From positions 1,116,001 through 1,180,000 of the forward strand of contig NZ_CP121464.1 in NCBI RefSeq assembly GCF_029690045.1: 64,000 bases of DNA, written 5' to 3'. The notes under the pieces were generated by a model. That model searched no databases and was not told the origin of the DNA. It saw only the letters and a program-made list of their open reading frames with translations. The position numbers and the translations under genes are program-made. Positions 10,774 through 20,743 of this stretch are shown piece after piece; the first letter of the stretch is position 1, and each line of letters begins with the position of its first letter. Source of the DNA: Janthinobacterium rivuli (GTDB taxonomy: Bacteria > Pseudomonadota > Gammaproteobacteria > Burkholderiales > Burkholderiaceae_D).

Positions 10774-10943
10774 GATTTGGCGTGTGATTGGCAAAAGGAA
10801 CCATTATAAGGGGTGCATAAAGCATGCGCAGCAAATAGCGGGCCTGGATGGCCCGAAAAGCCGCGCACGATTGAGCAATATTGCTGCATTGTATTTTTTC
10901 TAAGCTATCATATTTGCAACATTATTTGAAAACTCAGGCAATC

Positions 10944-13328
10944 ATGAAAAAATTGTGGCAATTGGCCGTGCTCGGCGCTGGATGGGCTGCCGGTGGCGCG
11001 TGCGCCGGCGTTCCGGAGGGGATGGCGGCTCTGCAGGATGGGCGCTGCAGCAAGGCCGTGGCGCAATTGCGCGGACCGGCGCAAGGTGGCAATGTCGAGG
11101 CGCAAAAGGTCCTCGCCGATATCTACATGGGCGAGAAAGGATGCCGGGACGTGGAGCGCAGCGAGGTCGAAGCGGAGCGCTGGTATCTGCTGGCGGCCAA
11201 GGGCGGCGATCGCGCCGCGCAGGAGGCGCTGGTTTTCATGTATGCATACGCGCCGGGCCGCATGCTCAATCCATCGCGCGCGCGGCCCTGGTTGGGCGTC
11301 ATGGCCGCGCAGGGTGAGGGCAAGCCGCTGCAGGACCTGGCACAAATGTATGAGCGGGGCGAAGGCGGGCCGGTCGACCGGGTGCTGTCGTATGCGCTCA
11401 ACCTGCTGGCGCTGCAAGACAAGGAGTGGAGCGGTGCGGCCGCGATGGAGAAGTCCCTGCCGGCGCGCCGTGGCAGGATGTCGCCGGACCAGGTCGACGA
11501 GGCCGTGCGCCTGGCCGGCCTTTGGCAGCGCGGCGCGCCCTTGCCGACGACGTCGCAGACGGGACAGCGTTCGCCGCAGGATTGGTACCGCCGCGCCGCC
11601 GAGGGGGGCGACATGGAAGCCGCTTACCAGCTGGGCTTGCTGTGCTGGAAAGGCACGGGCGGCCTGGATGAAAAGCAGGCTGCCCGCTGGCTGCGCAAGG
11701 CCGCCGAAAGCGGCATTGCCAAGGCCCAGCTGCAGCTGGCCGTGCTGTATGGCGAGGAGGCGGGCGTGCCGCAGGACTATGTGCTCGCTTCCATGCTGAG
11801 CCAGTTGGCGGCGGCGGGCGGCGCGGCGGACGCCGGCGACGCCGTGGCCCGCTGGACAAAGAAACTGAATGCGGCGCAACAGGCCGAGGCGCAGCAGCTG
11901 GCGCGGGCATGGAAAGTGGGCATGCCGTTGCCGCAGGTCTCGGTGCATGGCATGGAACGCTTGATCAATTATGTGCGCGAGGCACGCAACAAGCTGCCGC
12001 CGACGCCAGAGGTGACGGCGCTGTTCAAGGCTGCCAAAGAGGGCGACGAAGCTGCCTTTGGCAAGCTGCTGGCCGGCGTCGCCGAGCCGGGCGCCTATGC
12101 GCTCGACAGGAGTCCCTTGCTGAACTATTTGATTTCGCCTCCATCGAGCATGTACAAAGCCGAAGCGGCATGGCTGAATGCGCAAACCCGGCAGGACGAC
12201 GATCAGCAGCGACTGGCGCAGGCGCCGCTGCAGGCGCGCCGCCAGGCGCTGCGTGAGCAGTACGCCGCGCTGTTGCCCGCCAAGCTGCGCATGATGACGC
12301 TGCTGTTGCAACGCGGCGTGCCGCTCGGCGAAGGCGATACGCTTTACCACGCCGCACCGCTGCATCTGGCTGCCCTGTACGGCAATGCCGCAATGGTGCG
12401 CCTGTTGCTGGCGCATGGCGCCGATGTGCGGCAATACGGCGGCGAAAACCACACGCAGGCGCCGCTGGAATACGCCTTGCAGCAGGAGGATGCGGACATC
12501 TTGCCGGAATTGATCGACGCGAAAGAACGTACGGCCAGCATGATCGCCATGCTCGACGCAGGCGCGGGCCGGCCCTATTTGCTGGTAGACCAATACCTGG
12601 CAGAGAAAAAGGCCAAGAAAGGCGGGGCTGCGCAGCCAGCGGAACGGCCGCTGGCCGATTCTTTGCTATGGGGGCCCTTGCTGCGCCTGACGCGCGGCAC
12701 CGAAGTGCTCGATAAAATGCTGGCCACCGGCACCACGCCAAATACTGATGAGCAGGAAAAGTCGCTGTACGCCTATGCCGCCGAAGCGGGCAACGCCGGC
12801 GCGCTGGACTGGCTCAAGCAGCGCGTGCCCCGGCATGACGCGAAGGGAAATGACCGCTGGCTCGACGCTGCGATGCGCGCCATGTACAACTACCAGCCGA
12901 CGTCCGAGGACGTGCTGCGCCAACTGGTGGTGCCCGGCATGCCATGGCAGCAAGTCGGACCCGCCGCCGAAGTTTCTTACAAGGGACAGCAGGCGGCGCT
13001 CGATTCGCGCCGTCTGGAAAAAGAGACGCTGCTGTGGCATGCGGTGCGCAGCCAGCGGCACGACTGGGTCGCCCGCCTGGCCGCGATGGGCGCGCCCATC
13101 GCCACCGGCGGTTATCTGCCGCCCTTGCTGGCGGCCGTCGAAAATAGCGACGCGGCGATGGTCAAGCTGCTGCTGAGTCTGGGCGCCGATCCGCTGGGCG
13201 GGGAATTTCCCGTATTGAAGATGGCGCAGCAACGGGCGTCGACGCCGGAAAGTAAGGCGGTGCTGAGCTTGCTGAAGGCGGCCGCCGCGGCGCGCAAGCC
13301 TGCGGCCGCCGCACCGTTGCCGCAATAG
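10944..13328 (+). CDS. Secreted Sel1-repeat and ankyrin-repeat protein
   Basis: Large predicted periplasmic protein of 794 residues with a signal peptide (MKKLWQLAVLG, cleaved near ACAG). The N-terminal half contains Sel1-like repeats, recognisable by AAQGEGKPLQDLAQMYERG, AYQLGLLCWKGTGG and AKAQLQLAVLYGEE. The C-terminal half has ankyrin repeats (TLYHAAPLHLAALYG, MVRLLLAHGADV, MVKLLLSLGADP). Both are protein-binding scaffolds; no enzymatic domain is seen. The start at 10944 follows an AT-rich leader and begins the signal peptide; the frame extends 21 codons upstream. No named homologue is recognised. A terminator follows at 13358. Confidence 0.85.
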   Translation: MKKLWQLAVLGAGWAAGGACAGVPEGMAALQDGRCSKAVAQLRGPAQGGNVEAQKVLADIYMGEKGCRDVERSEVEAERWYLLAAKGGDRAAQEALVFMYAYAPGRMLNPSRARPWLGVMAAQGEGKPLQDLAQMYERGEGGPVDRVLSYALNLLALQDKEWSGAAAMEKSLPARRGRMSPDQVDEAVRLAGLWQRGAPLPTTSQTGQRSPQDWYRRAAEGGDMEAAYQLGLLCWKGTGGLDEKQAARWLRKAAESGIAKAQLQLAVLYGEEAGVPQDYVLASMLSQLAAAGGAADAGDAVARWTKKLNAAQQAEAQQLARAWKVGMPLPQVSVHGMERLINYVREARNKLPPTPEVTALFKAAKEGDEAAFGKLLAGVAEPGAYALDRSPLLNYLISPPSSMYKAEAAWLNAQTRQDDDQQRLAQAPLQARRQALREQYAALLPAKLRMMTLLLQRGVPLGEGDTLYHAAPLHLAALYGNAAMVRLLLAHGADVRQYGGENHTQAPLEYALQQEDADILPELIDAKERTASMIAMLDAGAGRPYLLVDQYLAEKKAKKGGAAQPAERPLADSLLWGPLLRLTRGTEVLDKMLATGTTPNTDEQEKSLYAYAAEAGNAGALDWLKQRVPRHDAKGNDRWLDAAMRAMYNYQPTSEDVLRQLVVPGMPWQQVGPAAEVSYKGQQAALDSRRLEKETLLWHAVRSQRHDWVARLAAMGAPIATGGYLPPLLAAVENSDAAMVKLLLSLGADPLGGEFPVLKMAQQRASTPESKAVLSLLKAAAAARKPAAAAPLPQ

Positions 13329-13357
13329 CGTTTGCCTGGTCGGCATGCGTCATCTTG

Positions 13358-13379
13358 CCCGGCGACAACGCCGGGTTTT
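13358..13379 (+). terminator. Rho-independent terminator after the Sel1/ankyrin gene
   Basis: CCCGGCG (13358-13364), loop ACAA, CGCCGGG (13369-13375) followed by TTTT. Confidence 0.85.
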
Positions 13380-13799
13380 AGCGGCCTGGCGAGTCGTTTT
13401 CCTGCAACAGAACCGGGATCAAGGCGCTGCCGATGCTATAATTCTGGCCCCGGCGCCTCCTGCCCCATCCTTGCGGACGGCGCCAGCAGACGCGGTTGTA
13501 TTTAAGTTTCATATCCAGCACTCGTCCGCGTCTCAAGGCCAGCGCATCCGCGATGCCAGCCACTTTCAGAGCGTCCCCTTCGGGCTGGGCGCCTGAGCCA
13601 CGCGCACCGCCAGCGGTGCACCATTCACGGCGGAATCAACGCGGCGCATCATTGCACGCCGCTGCCGCCACAGCTTAGCCAGGAATCTTGCTGCCTGGCC
13701 AGTCGTCTTTCGATACGGCACTCCCCAGCGCGCCTTTGGCGCCTGTGGCCGCGCCATGGCCGCGCGCTTTCCCGGTTTTGCCTTGACAAGGAAACCAGC
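13380..13799 (+). other. Intergenic region upstream of the porin gene
   Basis: About 420 bp without a convincing gene. A TATAAT hexamer at 13437-13442 is a plausible -10 element, which would give the porin mRNA a leader of roughly 350 bases; no good -35 is seen. Short open frames here have no ribosome-binding sites and look like chance. A regulatory leader or small RNA cannot be excluded. Confidence 0.4.
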
Positions 13800-14849
13800 A
13801 TGAAAAAAATCTCGATCACCGTCGGCCTCGTTTCGACCATCGCCACCGTGGGCGCCTTGCCTGCGGCCCACGCCCAATCATCCGTTGATGTGTATGGCTT
13901 GATGGATGCGGGCCTGGTGCAGGAAGGCGGCGTCAGCAAGCTCACCAGCGGCGTGTCGGCCGGCTCGCGCCTGGGCTTGCGCGGCACGGAATCGCTGGGC
14001 AATGGCTTGCAAGCCGTGTTCACCCTGGAAGCGGGCGTCCTGAGCGACACGGGCCGCTCCGACCAGGCGGGGCAATTGTTCGGCCGCCAGGCGTTTGTCG
14101 GCCTCAACAGCCCACTGGGCATGCTGACCGTGGGCCGCCAGTACAATCTGCAAAGCCAGGCGCTGACCGACGTGGCCGATCCATTCGAAGGCGGCCTGGC
14201 TGGCGCGGCGACCAACCTGGCCGGCTATTCGGCCACGCGCATCGACAATACCGTGCGCTACACCTCGCCCGAATGGCGTGGCGTCACGGCCACCGTCATG
14301 TATGGTGCCGGCGAGCACACGGGGATTGTGGCAGATCAGCGTTCGCTGGGCCTGGCCCTCGGCTATGTCAACGGTCCGCTGACCCTGCGCCTGGCGCGCC
14401 AGAGCCGTGCCGGCGAACCGGGCAAGGCCGACGTGAACAACACGATTTTGGCCGGTAACTACAACTTCGGCGTGGCCACGGCGTTTGCCGGCTATGGCCG
14501 CAACACGGGCGACGGCAGCACCATGTTCTTTGCGGAAAACCCGTACGGCGCGGCGCAGGCGCCGGCCCAGTCGACGGACAGCCGCGACGCCATCGTCGGC
14601 GTGTCCGTGCCGCTCGGTGCGACGACCTTGCTCGCCTCGTACGTCCATAAGGATGACCGCGACGCTGCCAACCGCGACGCACGGCAGCTGGCCATCGGCG
14701 CCACGTATGCCTTGTCCAAGCGCAGCAAGGTGTATCTTGCCTACGCGCATATCCGCAACCGCAACGACGCTGCCTACATGGTGGGCAATGCCACCGAAGT
14801 GGGCAGCGGCAACCGCGCCTTCAACGTCGGCCTGCGCCACGCGTTTTAA
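13800..14849 (+). CDS. Gram-negative porin (Burkholderiales trimeric type)
   Basis: Outer membrane general-diffusion porin of 349 residues. A classic signal peptide (MKKISITVGLVS, cleaved after AHAQ) is followed by the SSVDVYGLMDAGL opening strand, SRLGLRGTESLGNGLQAVFTLE and the FGRQAFVGL segment characteristic of Porin_4/OmpC-like proteins in Burkholderiales. It ends in FNVGLRHAF with a C-terminal Phe, the signal for BAM-mediated insertion. An AAGGAAA Shine-Dalgarno precedes the ATG. It runs tail-to-tail with the next gene, with only 9 bp between stop codons. Confidence 0.95.
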   Translation: MKKISITVGLVSTIATVGALPAAHAQSSVDVYGLMDAGLVQEGGVSKLTSGVSAGSRLGLRGTESLGNGLQAVFTLEAGVLSDTGRSDQAGQLFGRQAFVGLNSPLGMLTVGRQYNLQSQALTDVADPFEGGLAGAATNLAGYSATRIDNTVRYTSPEWRGVTATVMYGAGEHTGIVADQRSLGLALGYVNGPLTLRLARQSRAGEPGKADVNNTILAGNYNFGVATAFAGYGRNTGDGSTMFFAENPYGAAQAPAQSTDSRDAIVGVSVPLGATTLLASYVHKDDRDAANRDARQLAIGATYALSKRSKVYLAYAHIRNRNDAAYMVGNATEVGSGNRAFNVGLRHAF

Positions 14850-14858
14850 GTTTTTACG

Positions 14859-16943
14859 CTAAGCGGGCAGCATGTTGCCTTCGAGCAGCAATGTTTCGAA
14901 GGCGGCGGCGGCCAGCGGGCGGCTGAACAGGTAGCCCTGCATCTGGTCGCAGCCGTGCTGGCGCAGGAAGGCCAGTTGCTGCGCCGTTTCCACGCCTTCG
15001 GCGATGACTTTCAGGCGCAAGCTGTGCGCCAGCGCGATGATGGCTTGCACGATGGCCGCGTCGTCGTTGCTGCGCGTGATGTCGCTGACGAATGACTTGT
15101 CGATCTTCAATACGTCGATGGGGAAATGGCGCAAGTGCGCCAGGCTTGAATAGCCGGTGCCGAAGTCATCTATCGACAGTTGCAAGCCCAGCGTCTTGAG
15201 CTTGCCCATGGTGCTGATCGCCTGTTCCACATCCTGCATCATCATGCTTTCCGTCAGTTCCAGCTCGAGGAAACGCGCTTCCAGGCCCGTCACGGCCAGA
15301 ATTTCCCGCACCGATTGCAGCAAGCCGCTTTGCCGGAATTGCCGGGCAGACAAATTCACTGCCAGGCGCAAGCCACCCAGTCCCTGCCGTTGCCATGCTT
15401 TTGCCTGCGCGCACGCCGTCTGCAGCACCCACGCACCGATGGGCACGATCAAGCCCATTTCTTCGGCCAGGTGGATGAAGTCGCCGGGCGCGATGGCGCC
15501 CAGGGTGGGGTGCTGCCAGCGCAGCAGCGCTTCCATACCGACGATCCTGCCGCTGTCGAGTTCCACCTGCGGCTGGTAAACGAGGTGGAACTGGCCACGC
15601 TCGAGTGCATGGCGCAATTCGCTTTCCAGGCTTAAGCGGGCCAGCATGCTGGCATTCATGGCCGGCGCGTAGCTTTGCCAATGGTTGCGTCCCTGCTCCT
15701 TGGCCCGGTACATGGCGATGTCGGCATGCTTGATCAGGGTTTCCGCGCTGTCGCCATCGTCGGGATAGGTGGCCACGCCCATGCTGCATGTAAGAAAGAA
15801 TTCATGGCCGCCCACCTGCAGTGGCTGGGCCACCGTGTCCAGCACGCGCTGCAGGATGAGCTGGCCAGGTTCGCTGTTCGTGTGTTGCGGCAGCAGCAGG
15901 ACGAATTCGTCGCCGCCCAGGCGCGCCACCGTATCGACTTCGCGCGTGGCGGCGCGCAGGCGGTCGGCGATCAGTTTCAGCAGGGTATCGCCCGCGTCGT
16001 GGCCCAGGGTGTCATTGACGAATTTGAAACGGTCGAGGTCGATGAAGACCACCCACAGGGGCAGGGTGCTGCGGCGCGCCACGGCCATCGCCTGTTCCAG
16101 CCGTTCGCGCAGCAGCAAACGGTTGGCCAGTCCCGTCAGGATATCGTGGCGGGACTGGAATTCCAGTTCCTGCTCGAAGCGCATGACGGTGCTGATGTCG
16201 TATTGCGCCACCACGAAGTGGCTGACGGCGCCATCGCCCTCGTCGCGCACGGGAGCGACGAACAGCTCGCTCCAGTAAGTGCTGCCATCCTTGCGGAAAT
16301 TGCGCACGATGGCCTTGCCTTCGCGCTGTTCGTGCAAGGCTGCGCTGATGGCGTGCATGTCCTGGCGCGCATGTTCCGGCCCCTGCAGATCCTCCAGGCG
16401 CTGGCCGATGACGTCGCCGGCCGCATAGCCGGTGATGCGTTCGAAGGCGGGATTGACGTATTCGATCAGGTAGCCTGGCGCATCGGCGCTGCACAGGATG
16501 ATGGCATTGGCCGACACTTCGATGATGCGCTCGCGCAGGCGCAGCGACTTTTCATTGCGCATGCGCGCAGCGATGTCTTCGGACAGGCGCAAATTGGCAA
16601 ACTGCAGCGCCGCCGTGCGTTCGCCCGTGATGCGGGCAATGACCGAATTGCGCGACACCAGCTGATACACATACGCCGCCGCCAGCAGGCTCGACAGCAC
16701 ACCGCCCAGCAGCACATACAGCGAGCCGCGATGGTTGGCGTCCAGGCTCATGCCTTTGGCCGGCAGCAGGGCGGCGCCCACGGTGTGCCCGCTGGCGTGG
16801 TACTGCAGCAGCAGCCGTGCGCTTTCCGCTTCGATCTGGCGCGCCGAGGCGTAGCACAGCGCTGTCAGGCACAGTCCGAACGCCAGGGTGAGCAGGGCCG
16901 AGGTGGAAACGGAAATGGAGATGCGTTTGAAGAATGATTGCAT
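14859..16943 (-). CDS. Membrane PAS-GGDEF-EAL cyclic di-GMP enzyme
   Basis: Predicted inner-membrane protein of 694 residues that may both make and degrade c-di-GMP. Two membrane segments (about 12-32 and 77-95) flank a short periplasmic loop. A PAS domain lies at about 135-255, and the GGDEF motif is intact at about 342-346 with an RxxD inhibitory site (REVD) five residues before it. In the EAL domain the [37 protein letters not shown] and AEGVET motifs are all present, so phosphodiesterase activity is likely. Transcribed divergently from the Crp/Fnr-like regulator. Confidence 0.93.
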   Translation of the reverse strand: MQSFFKRISISVSTSALLTLAFGLCLTALCYASARQIEAESARLLLQYHASGHTVGAALLPAKGMSLDANHRGSLYVLLGGVLSSLLAAAYVYQLVSRNSVIARITGERTAALQFANLRLSEDIAARMRNEKSLRLRERIIEVSANAIILCSADAPGYLIEYVNPAFERITGYAAGDVIGQRLEDLQGPEHARQDMHAISAALHEQREGKAIVRNFRKDGSTYWSELFVAPVRDEGDGAVSHFVVAQYDISTVMRFEQELEFQSRHDILTGLANRLLLRERLEQAMAVARRSTLPLWVVFIDLDRFKFVNDTLGHDAGDTLLKLIADRLRAATREVDTVARLGGDEFVLLLPQHTNSEPGQLILQRVLDTVAQPLQVGGHEFFLTCSMGVATYPDDGDSAETLIKHADIAMYRAKEQGRNHWQSYAPAMNASMLARLSLESELRHALERGQFHLVYQPQVELDSGRIVGMEALLRWQHPTLGAIAPGDFIHLAEEMGLIVPIGAWVLQTACAQAKAWQRQGLGGLRLAVNLSARQFRQSGLLQSVREILAVTGLEARFLELELTESMMMQDVEQAISTMGKLKTLGLQLSIDDFGTGYSSLAHLRHFPIDVLKIDKSFVSDITRSNDDAAIVQAIIALAHSLRLKVIAEGVETAQQLAFLRQHGCDQMQGYLFSRPLAAAAFETLLLEGNMLPA

Positions 16944-17027
16944 GGTGACGTCCCGTGGCAGCGCCGGTGCCGATCCATGATCAGGCAGGCCGGGCAGTGA
17001 CCGACTGTAGGGTGCGCGGCGAAATGT

Positions 17028-17051
17028 CGTCCGTTCGCTACCGAACGGACG
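17028..17051. promoter_or_regulatory. Perfect palindrome in a divergent promoter region
   Basis: CGTCCGTTCG (17028-17037), CTAC spacer, CGAACGGACG (17042-17051). It lies between the start codons of the GGDEF-EAL gene (16943) and the Crp/Fnr-like gene (17181) with no T tract, so an operator for a dimeric regulator is more likely than a terminator. Confidence 0.5.
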
Positions 17052-17180
17052 GCGATGCTGACAAGAAATATAGTCGGGTCACTGTGCCAGCGCTGTGTTA
17101 CGCTGCACGATATGGCGCCCCTCGTTCGGACGCCTTTCAACTATCCCCTAGCTGACGACTGGAAAACAGGAAACCTGCCC

Positions 17181-17921
17181 ATGTCGAGTCCGCATGCCCA
17201 GCTGCACAACCCGAATCAAAACCATTTGCTCGCCGCCATGCTCGACGCCGATTTCGCGCGCCTGGCTCCCCACCTGGAGCAAGTGTCGATGCTGCTCGGT
17301 GACGTGATCTACGATTCGGGTGACAAGCTGCAGCATGTGTATTTCCCCACCACGGCCATCGTTTCCATTCACTACCTGCTGGAAAACGGCGGCTCGTCGG
17401 AAATTGCCGGCGTCGGCAATGAAGGCGTCGTGGGCGTGTCGCTGTTCATGGGCGGCAACTCGACGCCGAGCCGCGCCGTCGTGCAGACGGGCGGCGTCGG
17501 CTACCGGCTGAAGGCGCATTTGCTGATGGAAGAATTCGACCGCGCCGGTCCCGTCATGCGCTTGCTGCTGCGCTATACGCAAGCCTTGATCACGCAAATG
17601 TCGCAGACGGCCGTGTGCAACCGCCACCATACGGTGGAGCAACAATTGTGCCGCTGGCTGCTGCTGACCATGGACCGCCTGCCGAACCGCGAGCTGACCA
17701 TGACGCAGGAGTTGATTGCCAACATGCTGGGCGTGCGCCGCGAAGGCGTGACGGAAGCGGCCGGGCGTTTGCAGACGCGCGGCTTCATCAGCTACCGTCG
17801 CGGCCATATTTCCGTGCTGGACCGCGCCGGCCTTGAAGGCCATGTGTGCGAATGCTATGGCGTGGTTAAAAAGGAATTCGCGCGCCTGTTGTCGGACGTG
17901 CGCCAGCGCCAGGCGCGCTGA
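17181..17921 (+). CDS. Crp/Fnr family transcriptional regulator
   Basis: Cytosolic regulator of 246 residues with an N-terminal cyclic-nucleotide-binding-like beta-barrel (VIYDSGDKLQHVYFP, EIAGVGNEGVVG) and a C-terminal winged helix-turn-helix. The recognition region is TQELIANMLGVRREGVTEAA. It lacks the FNR-type N-terminal cysteine cluster, so it is not an oxygen-sensing FNR. The start at 17181 has an AGGAAA site 8 bp upstream; the open frame extends to 17055. The ligand is unknown. The adjacent palindrome at 17028 could be its own operator. Confidence 0.88.
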   Translation: MSSPHAQLHNPNQNHLLAAMLDADFARLAPHLEQVSMLLGDVIYDSGDKLQHVYFPTTAIVSIHYLLENGGSSEIAGVGNEGVVGVSLFMGGNSTPSRAVVQTGGVGYRLKAHLLMEEFDRAGPVMRLLLRYTQALITQMSQTAVCNRHHTVEQQLCRWLLLTMDRLPNRELTMTQELIANMLGVRREGVTEAAGRLQTRGFISYRRGHISVLDRAGLEGHVCECYGVVKKEFARLLSDVRQRQAR

Positions 17922-17965
17922 ACACCGCATCTTCTCTCTATCGTTGTCACAGCCCAGGCTACCTC

Positions 17966-19870
17966 ATGCAATCTGTTGAAAACATTCCTCCGCGCGCACC
18001 GTCGCGCTGGCCCATGGCGCTGGCGTTTTCGTTCAGCGCCATCGTGCTGCTGGCCATCGGGCTGCTGGCCTGGCGCGCGCCGTTCGAAACGGCCTGCGTC
18101 ATCGATGCGCTGGTCTTTTTGCTGCTGATGCTGCTCGTGGCGCTGTACCGGCGCACCCTGGCGGCCAGCCTGCCGCGCCAGCTGCTCAAGGCGGGCGCCT
18201 TGCAGGATGCGATTTTCAACAGCGCCAATTTCTCGTGCATCGCCACCGATGCGCAGGGCGTGATCCAGATTTTCAACGTGGGCGCCGAACGCATGCTGGG
18301 CTATGCGGCGAGCGACGTGGTCGACAAGCTGACGCCGGCTGGTATTTCCGATGCGCAAGAAATCGTCGCGCGCGCGGCCGCCCTCAGTGCCGAACTCGAT
18401 ACCGTCATCACGCCTGGCGTGGAAACGCTCGTGTTCAAGGCCACGCGCGGCATCGAAGACATTTATGAACTGACGTATATCCGCAAGGATGGCAGCCGCT
18501 TCCCCGCCATCGTCTCCGTGACGGCCTTGCGCGATGCGCAAAGCAAGGTCATCGGCTACCTGCTGATCGGCACGGACAACACGGCACGCAAGCAGGTCGA
18601 GGCGGAACAGGCCTTGCTGGACCAGCGCCTGCAGGAGCAGCAGGCGTACACCCGTTCGCTGGTCGAGACCAACAATGCGGAGTTGAAGAAGGCGCGCCAG
18701 GTGGCGGAAAAGGCCAACCGCGCCAAGTCCGAATTCCTGTCGAGCATGAGCCACGAATTGCGCACGCCGCTCAATGCCGTGCTGGGCTTTGCGCAGCTGA
18801 TGGCGTCCGACGTGCCGCCACCGAGCCCGCCGCAGCAGCGCTCGATCGAGCAAATCCTCAAGGGTGGCTGGTACCTCTTGCGTTTGATTAATGAAATCCT
18901 CGACCTGGCCATGATCGAATCGGGCAAGGTCACCTTGTCGCAGGAAGCCATGTCCTTGCTCGACGTGTTGCAGGATTGCCAGGCGATGATCGCGCCGCAG
19001 GCGGAAAAGCGCGGCATCCGCATGCAATTCCCCCGCTGCGGCGAAGCTTACTTCGTGCATGCGGACCGCACGCGCGTGAAACAGGTGATGGTCAACCTGC
19101 TGTCGAACGCCATCAAGTACAACCAGAGTGGCGGCGCCGTCACCGTCGACTGCAGCCAGCGTGGCGGCAAGGTGCGGGTCAGCGTGCGCGACAGCGGCGC
19201 CGGTCTCGATGCGGGCCAGGTGGCCCAGCTGTTCCAGCCCTTCAATCGCCTGGGACAGGAAAACAGCACGGAAGAGGGCACGGGCATCGGCCTCGTCGTC
19301 ACCAAGCAGCTGGTCGAATTGATGGGTGGCACCATCGGCGTCGACAGCACGGTCGGCGTGGGCACCACGTTCTGGTTCGAGCTGGCCGCCAGCAGCGCGC
19401 CGGCCCTGGTGCTGGGCGACGGCGACGCGCTGCCGCAGGTGCAGGTGCCGCAGGAAAGCCAGCGCACCTTGCTGTACGTGGAAGACAATCCCGCCAATCT
19501 GGCGCTGGTGGAGCAATTGATCGCCCGCCGCAGCGATTTGAAATTGCTCACGGCCATCGATGCGCACCTGGGCATCGACCTGGCCCGCACGTATCAGCCG
19601 GACGTGATCTTGATGGACATCAACCTGCCCGGCATCAGCGGCTTTGGCGCCCTGCACATCCTGCATGACGACCCGCTGACGAGCCATATTCCCGTGATGG
19701 CCCTGTCTGCCAACGCCGTGCCGCGCGACATCGAGAAAGGCCTGGAAGCGGGCTTCTTCCGCTACCTGACCAAGCCGATCAAGGTCGTCGAATTCATGGA
19801 TGCACTTGACGTGGCCCTGCACCATGCGGCCGCGCACGGCCTGGCCGACGACATTCACGCAGTACGCTAA
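17966..19870 (+). CDS. Hybrid sensor histidine kinase (TM-PAS-HisKA-HATPase-REC)
   Basis: Membrane-bound hybrid kinase of 634 residues. Two membrane helices lie at about 17-60, followed by a PAS domain at about 75-210. The HisKA motif SHELRTPLNA has its phospho-accepting His at about residue 263. ATPase boxes are NLLSNAIKYN, DSGAGL and GTGIGLVVTK. The C-terminal receiver domain contains the phospho-acceptor D551 in LMDINLPG and a conserved Lys in LTKPIK. It is followed 28 bp later by a REC-PAS gene, its likely partner. The signal is unknown. Confidence 0.93.
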   Translation: MQSVENIPPRAPSRWPMALAFSFSAIVLLAIGLLAWRAPFETACVIDALVFLLLMLLVALYRRTLAASLPRQLLKAGALQDAIFNSANFSCIATDAQGVIQIFNVGAERMLGYAASDVVDKLTPAGISDAQEIVARAAALSAELDTVITPGVETLVFKATRGIEDIYELTYIRKDGSRFPAIVSVTALRDAQSKVIGYLLIGTDNTARKQVEAEQALLDQRLQEQQAYTRSLVETNNAELKKARQVAEKANRAKSEFLSSMSHELRTPLNAVLGFAQLMASDVPPPSPPQQRSIEQILKGGWYLLRLINEILDLAMIESGKVTLSQEAMSLLDVLQDCQAMIAPQAEKRGIRMQFPRCGEAYFVHADRTRVKQVMVNLLSNAIKYNQSGGAVTVDCSQRGGKVRVSVRDSGAGLDAGQVAQLFQPFNRLGQENSTEEGTGIGLVVTKQLVELMGGTIGVDSTVGVGTTFWFELAASSAPALVLGDGDALPQVQVPQESQRTLLYVEDNPANLALVEQLIARRSDLKLLTAIDAHLGIDLARTYQPDVILMDINLPGISGFGALHILHDDPLTSHIPVMALSANAVPRDIEKGLEAGFFRYLTKPIKVVEFMDALDVALHHAAAHGLADDIHAVR

Positions 19871-19898
19871 TTCAGCATTTATTTTTAGGAATACCGCC

Positions 19899-20705
19899 AT
19901 GCTTCAAGCCACCGAGATTCTGAACGCCAGCATTCTCATCGTCGATGACCAGGAGGCGAACGTCATGCTGCTGGAACAGGTGCTGCGCAATGCCGGTTAT
20001 ACGCGCATCACCTCCACCATGGACCCGCAAGCCGTGCACGCGCTGCACCAGCAGCACCGCTACGACCTGATCCTGCTCGACTTGCAAATGCCGGAAATGG
20101 ATGGTTTTGAAGTCATGGAAGGCTTGCGCGACATCGAGGCGGGCAGCTATCTGCCTGTGCTGGTGATCACGGCCCAGCCGGGCCACAAGTTGCGCGCGCT
20201 GCAAGCGGGCGCCAAGGATTTCGTCAGCAAACCGTTCGACCTGGTGGAAGTCAAAACGCGCATCCACAACATGCTGGAAGTGCGCCTGCTGTACCAGAAG
20301 CTGGCCGAATACAACAAGTCGCTGGAACAGATGGTGGAAGAGCGCACGGCGGAGCTGCGCGAAAGCGAAGCGCGCTTCCAGCGCTTCACGGAGCTGTCGT
20401 CCGACTGGTACTGGGAACAGGATGCGCAGGGCAACCTGACGCGCTTTTCCGGCCCCGTGGCTGAAATGCTGGGCATTGGCAGCGAAGAAGAGCCGCAGCG
20501 CTGGAACGCGGCCGAGCGGGCCTTGCTCGACGCAAAAATTGCCGCGCGCGAACCGTTTCTCGATTTCATCTACAGCCGAGCCAACCTCGACGGCAGCACG
20601 CAGTATCTGCAGGTCAGCGGCGAACCGATGTTCGACACGGGTAGCCGTTTCATCGGCTACCGCGGCATCGGCCTCGATGTCACGGAGCGCCATCGCATTG
20701 CCTGA
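19899..20705 (+). CDS. Response regulator with receiver and PAS domains
   Basis: Cytosolic protein of 268 residues: a receiver domain (D61 in LLDLQMPEMDG, SKPFD with the conserved Lys), a short coiled coil (LEQMVEERTAELRESE) and a C-terminal PAS domain (about 155-262) with a WYWEQDAQGN opening. There is no DNA-binding or catalytic output domain, so it probably passes phosphate or signal to another protein. The ATG at 19899 has an AGGA site. It is co-directional with and adjacent to the hybrid kinase. Confidence 0.9.
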   Translation: MLQATEILNASILIVDDQEANVMLLEQVLRNAGYTRITSTMDPQAVHALHQQHRYDLILLDLQMPEMDGFEVMEGLRDIEAGSYLPVLVITAQPGHKLRALQAGAKDFVSKPFDLVEVKTRIHNMLEVRLLYQKLAEYNKSLEQMVEERTAELRESEARFQRFTELSSDWYWEQDAQGNLTRFSGPVAEMLGIGSEEEPQRWNAAERALLDAKIAAREPFLDFIYSRANLDGSTQYLQVSGEPMFDTGSRFIGYRGIGLDVTERHRIA

Positions 20706-20743
20706 TTTATACTGGGTGCTATCGATACTGACCAGGAAAAATC

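Noticed and set aside
13345..13799. Short open frames of 60-83 codons in the leader of the porin gene
   Set aside because: No ribosome-binding sites, no domain or signal features, and they lie over a terminator and probable leader RNA.
17855..19900. A 681-codon minus-strand frame across the hybrid kinase
   Set aside because: Antisense shadow of a gene with clear HisKA, HATPase and receiver motifs.
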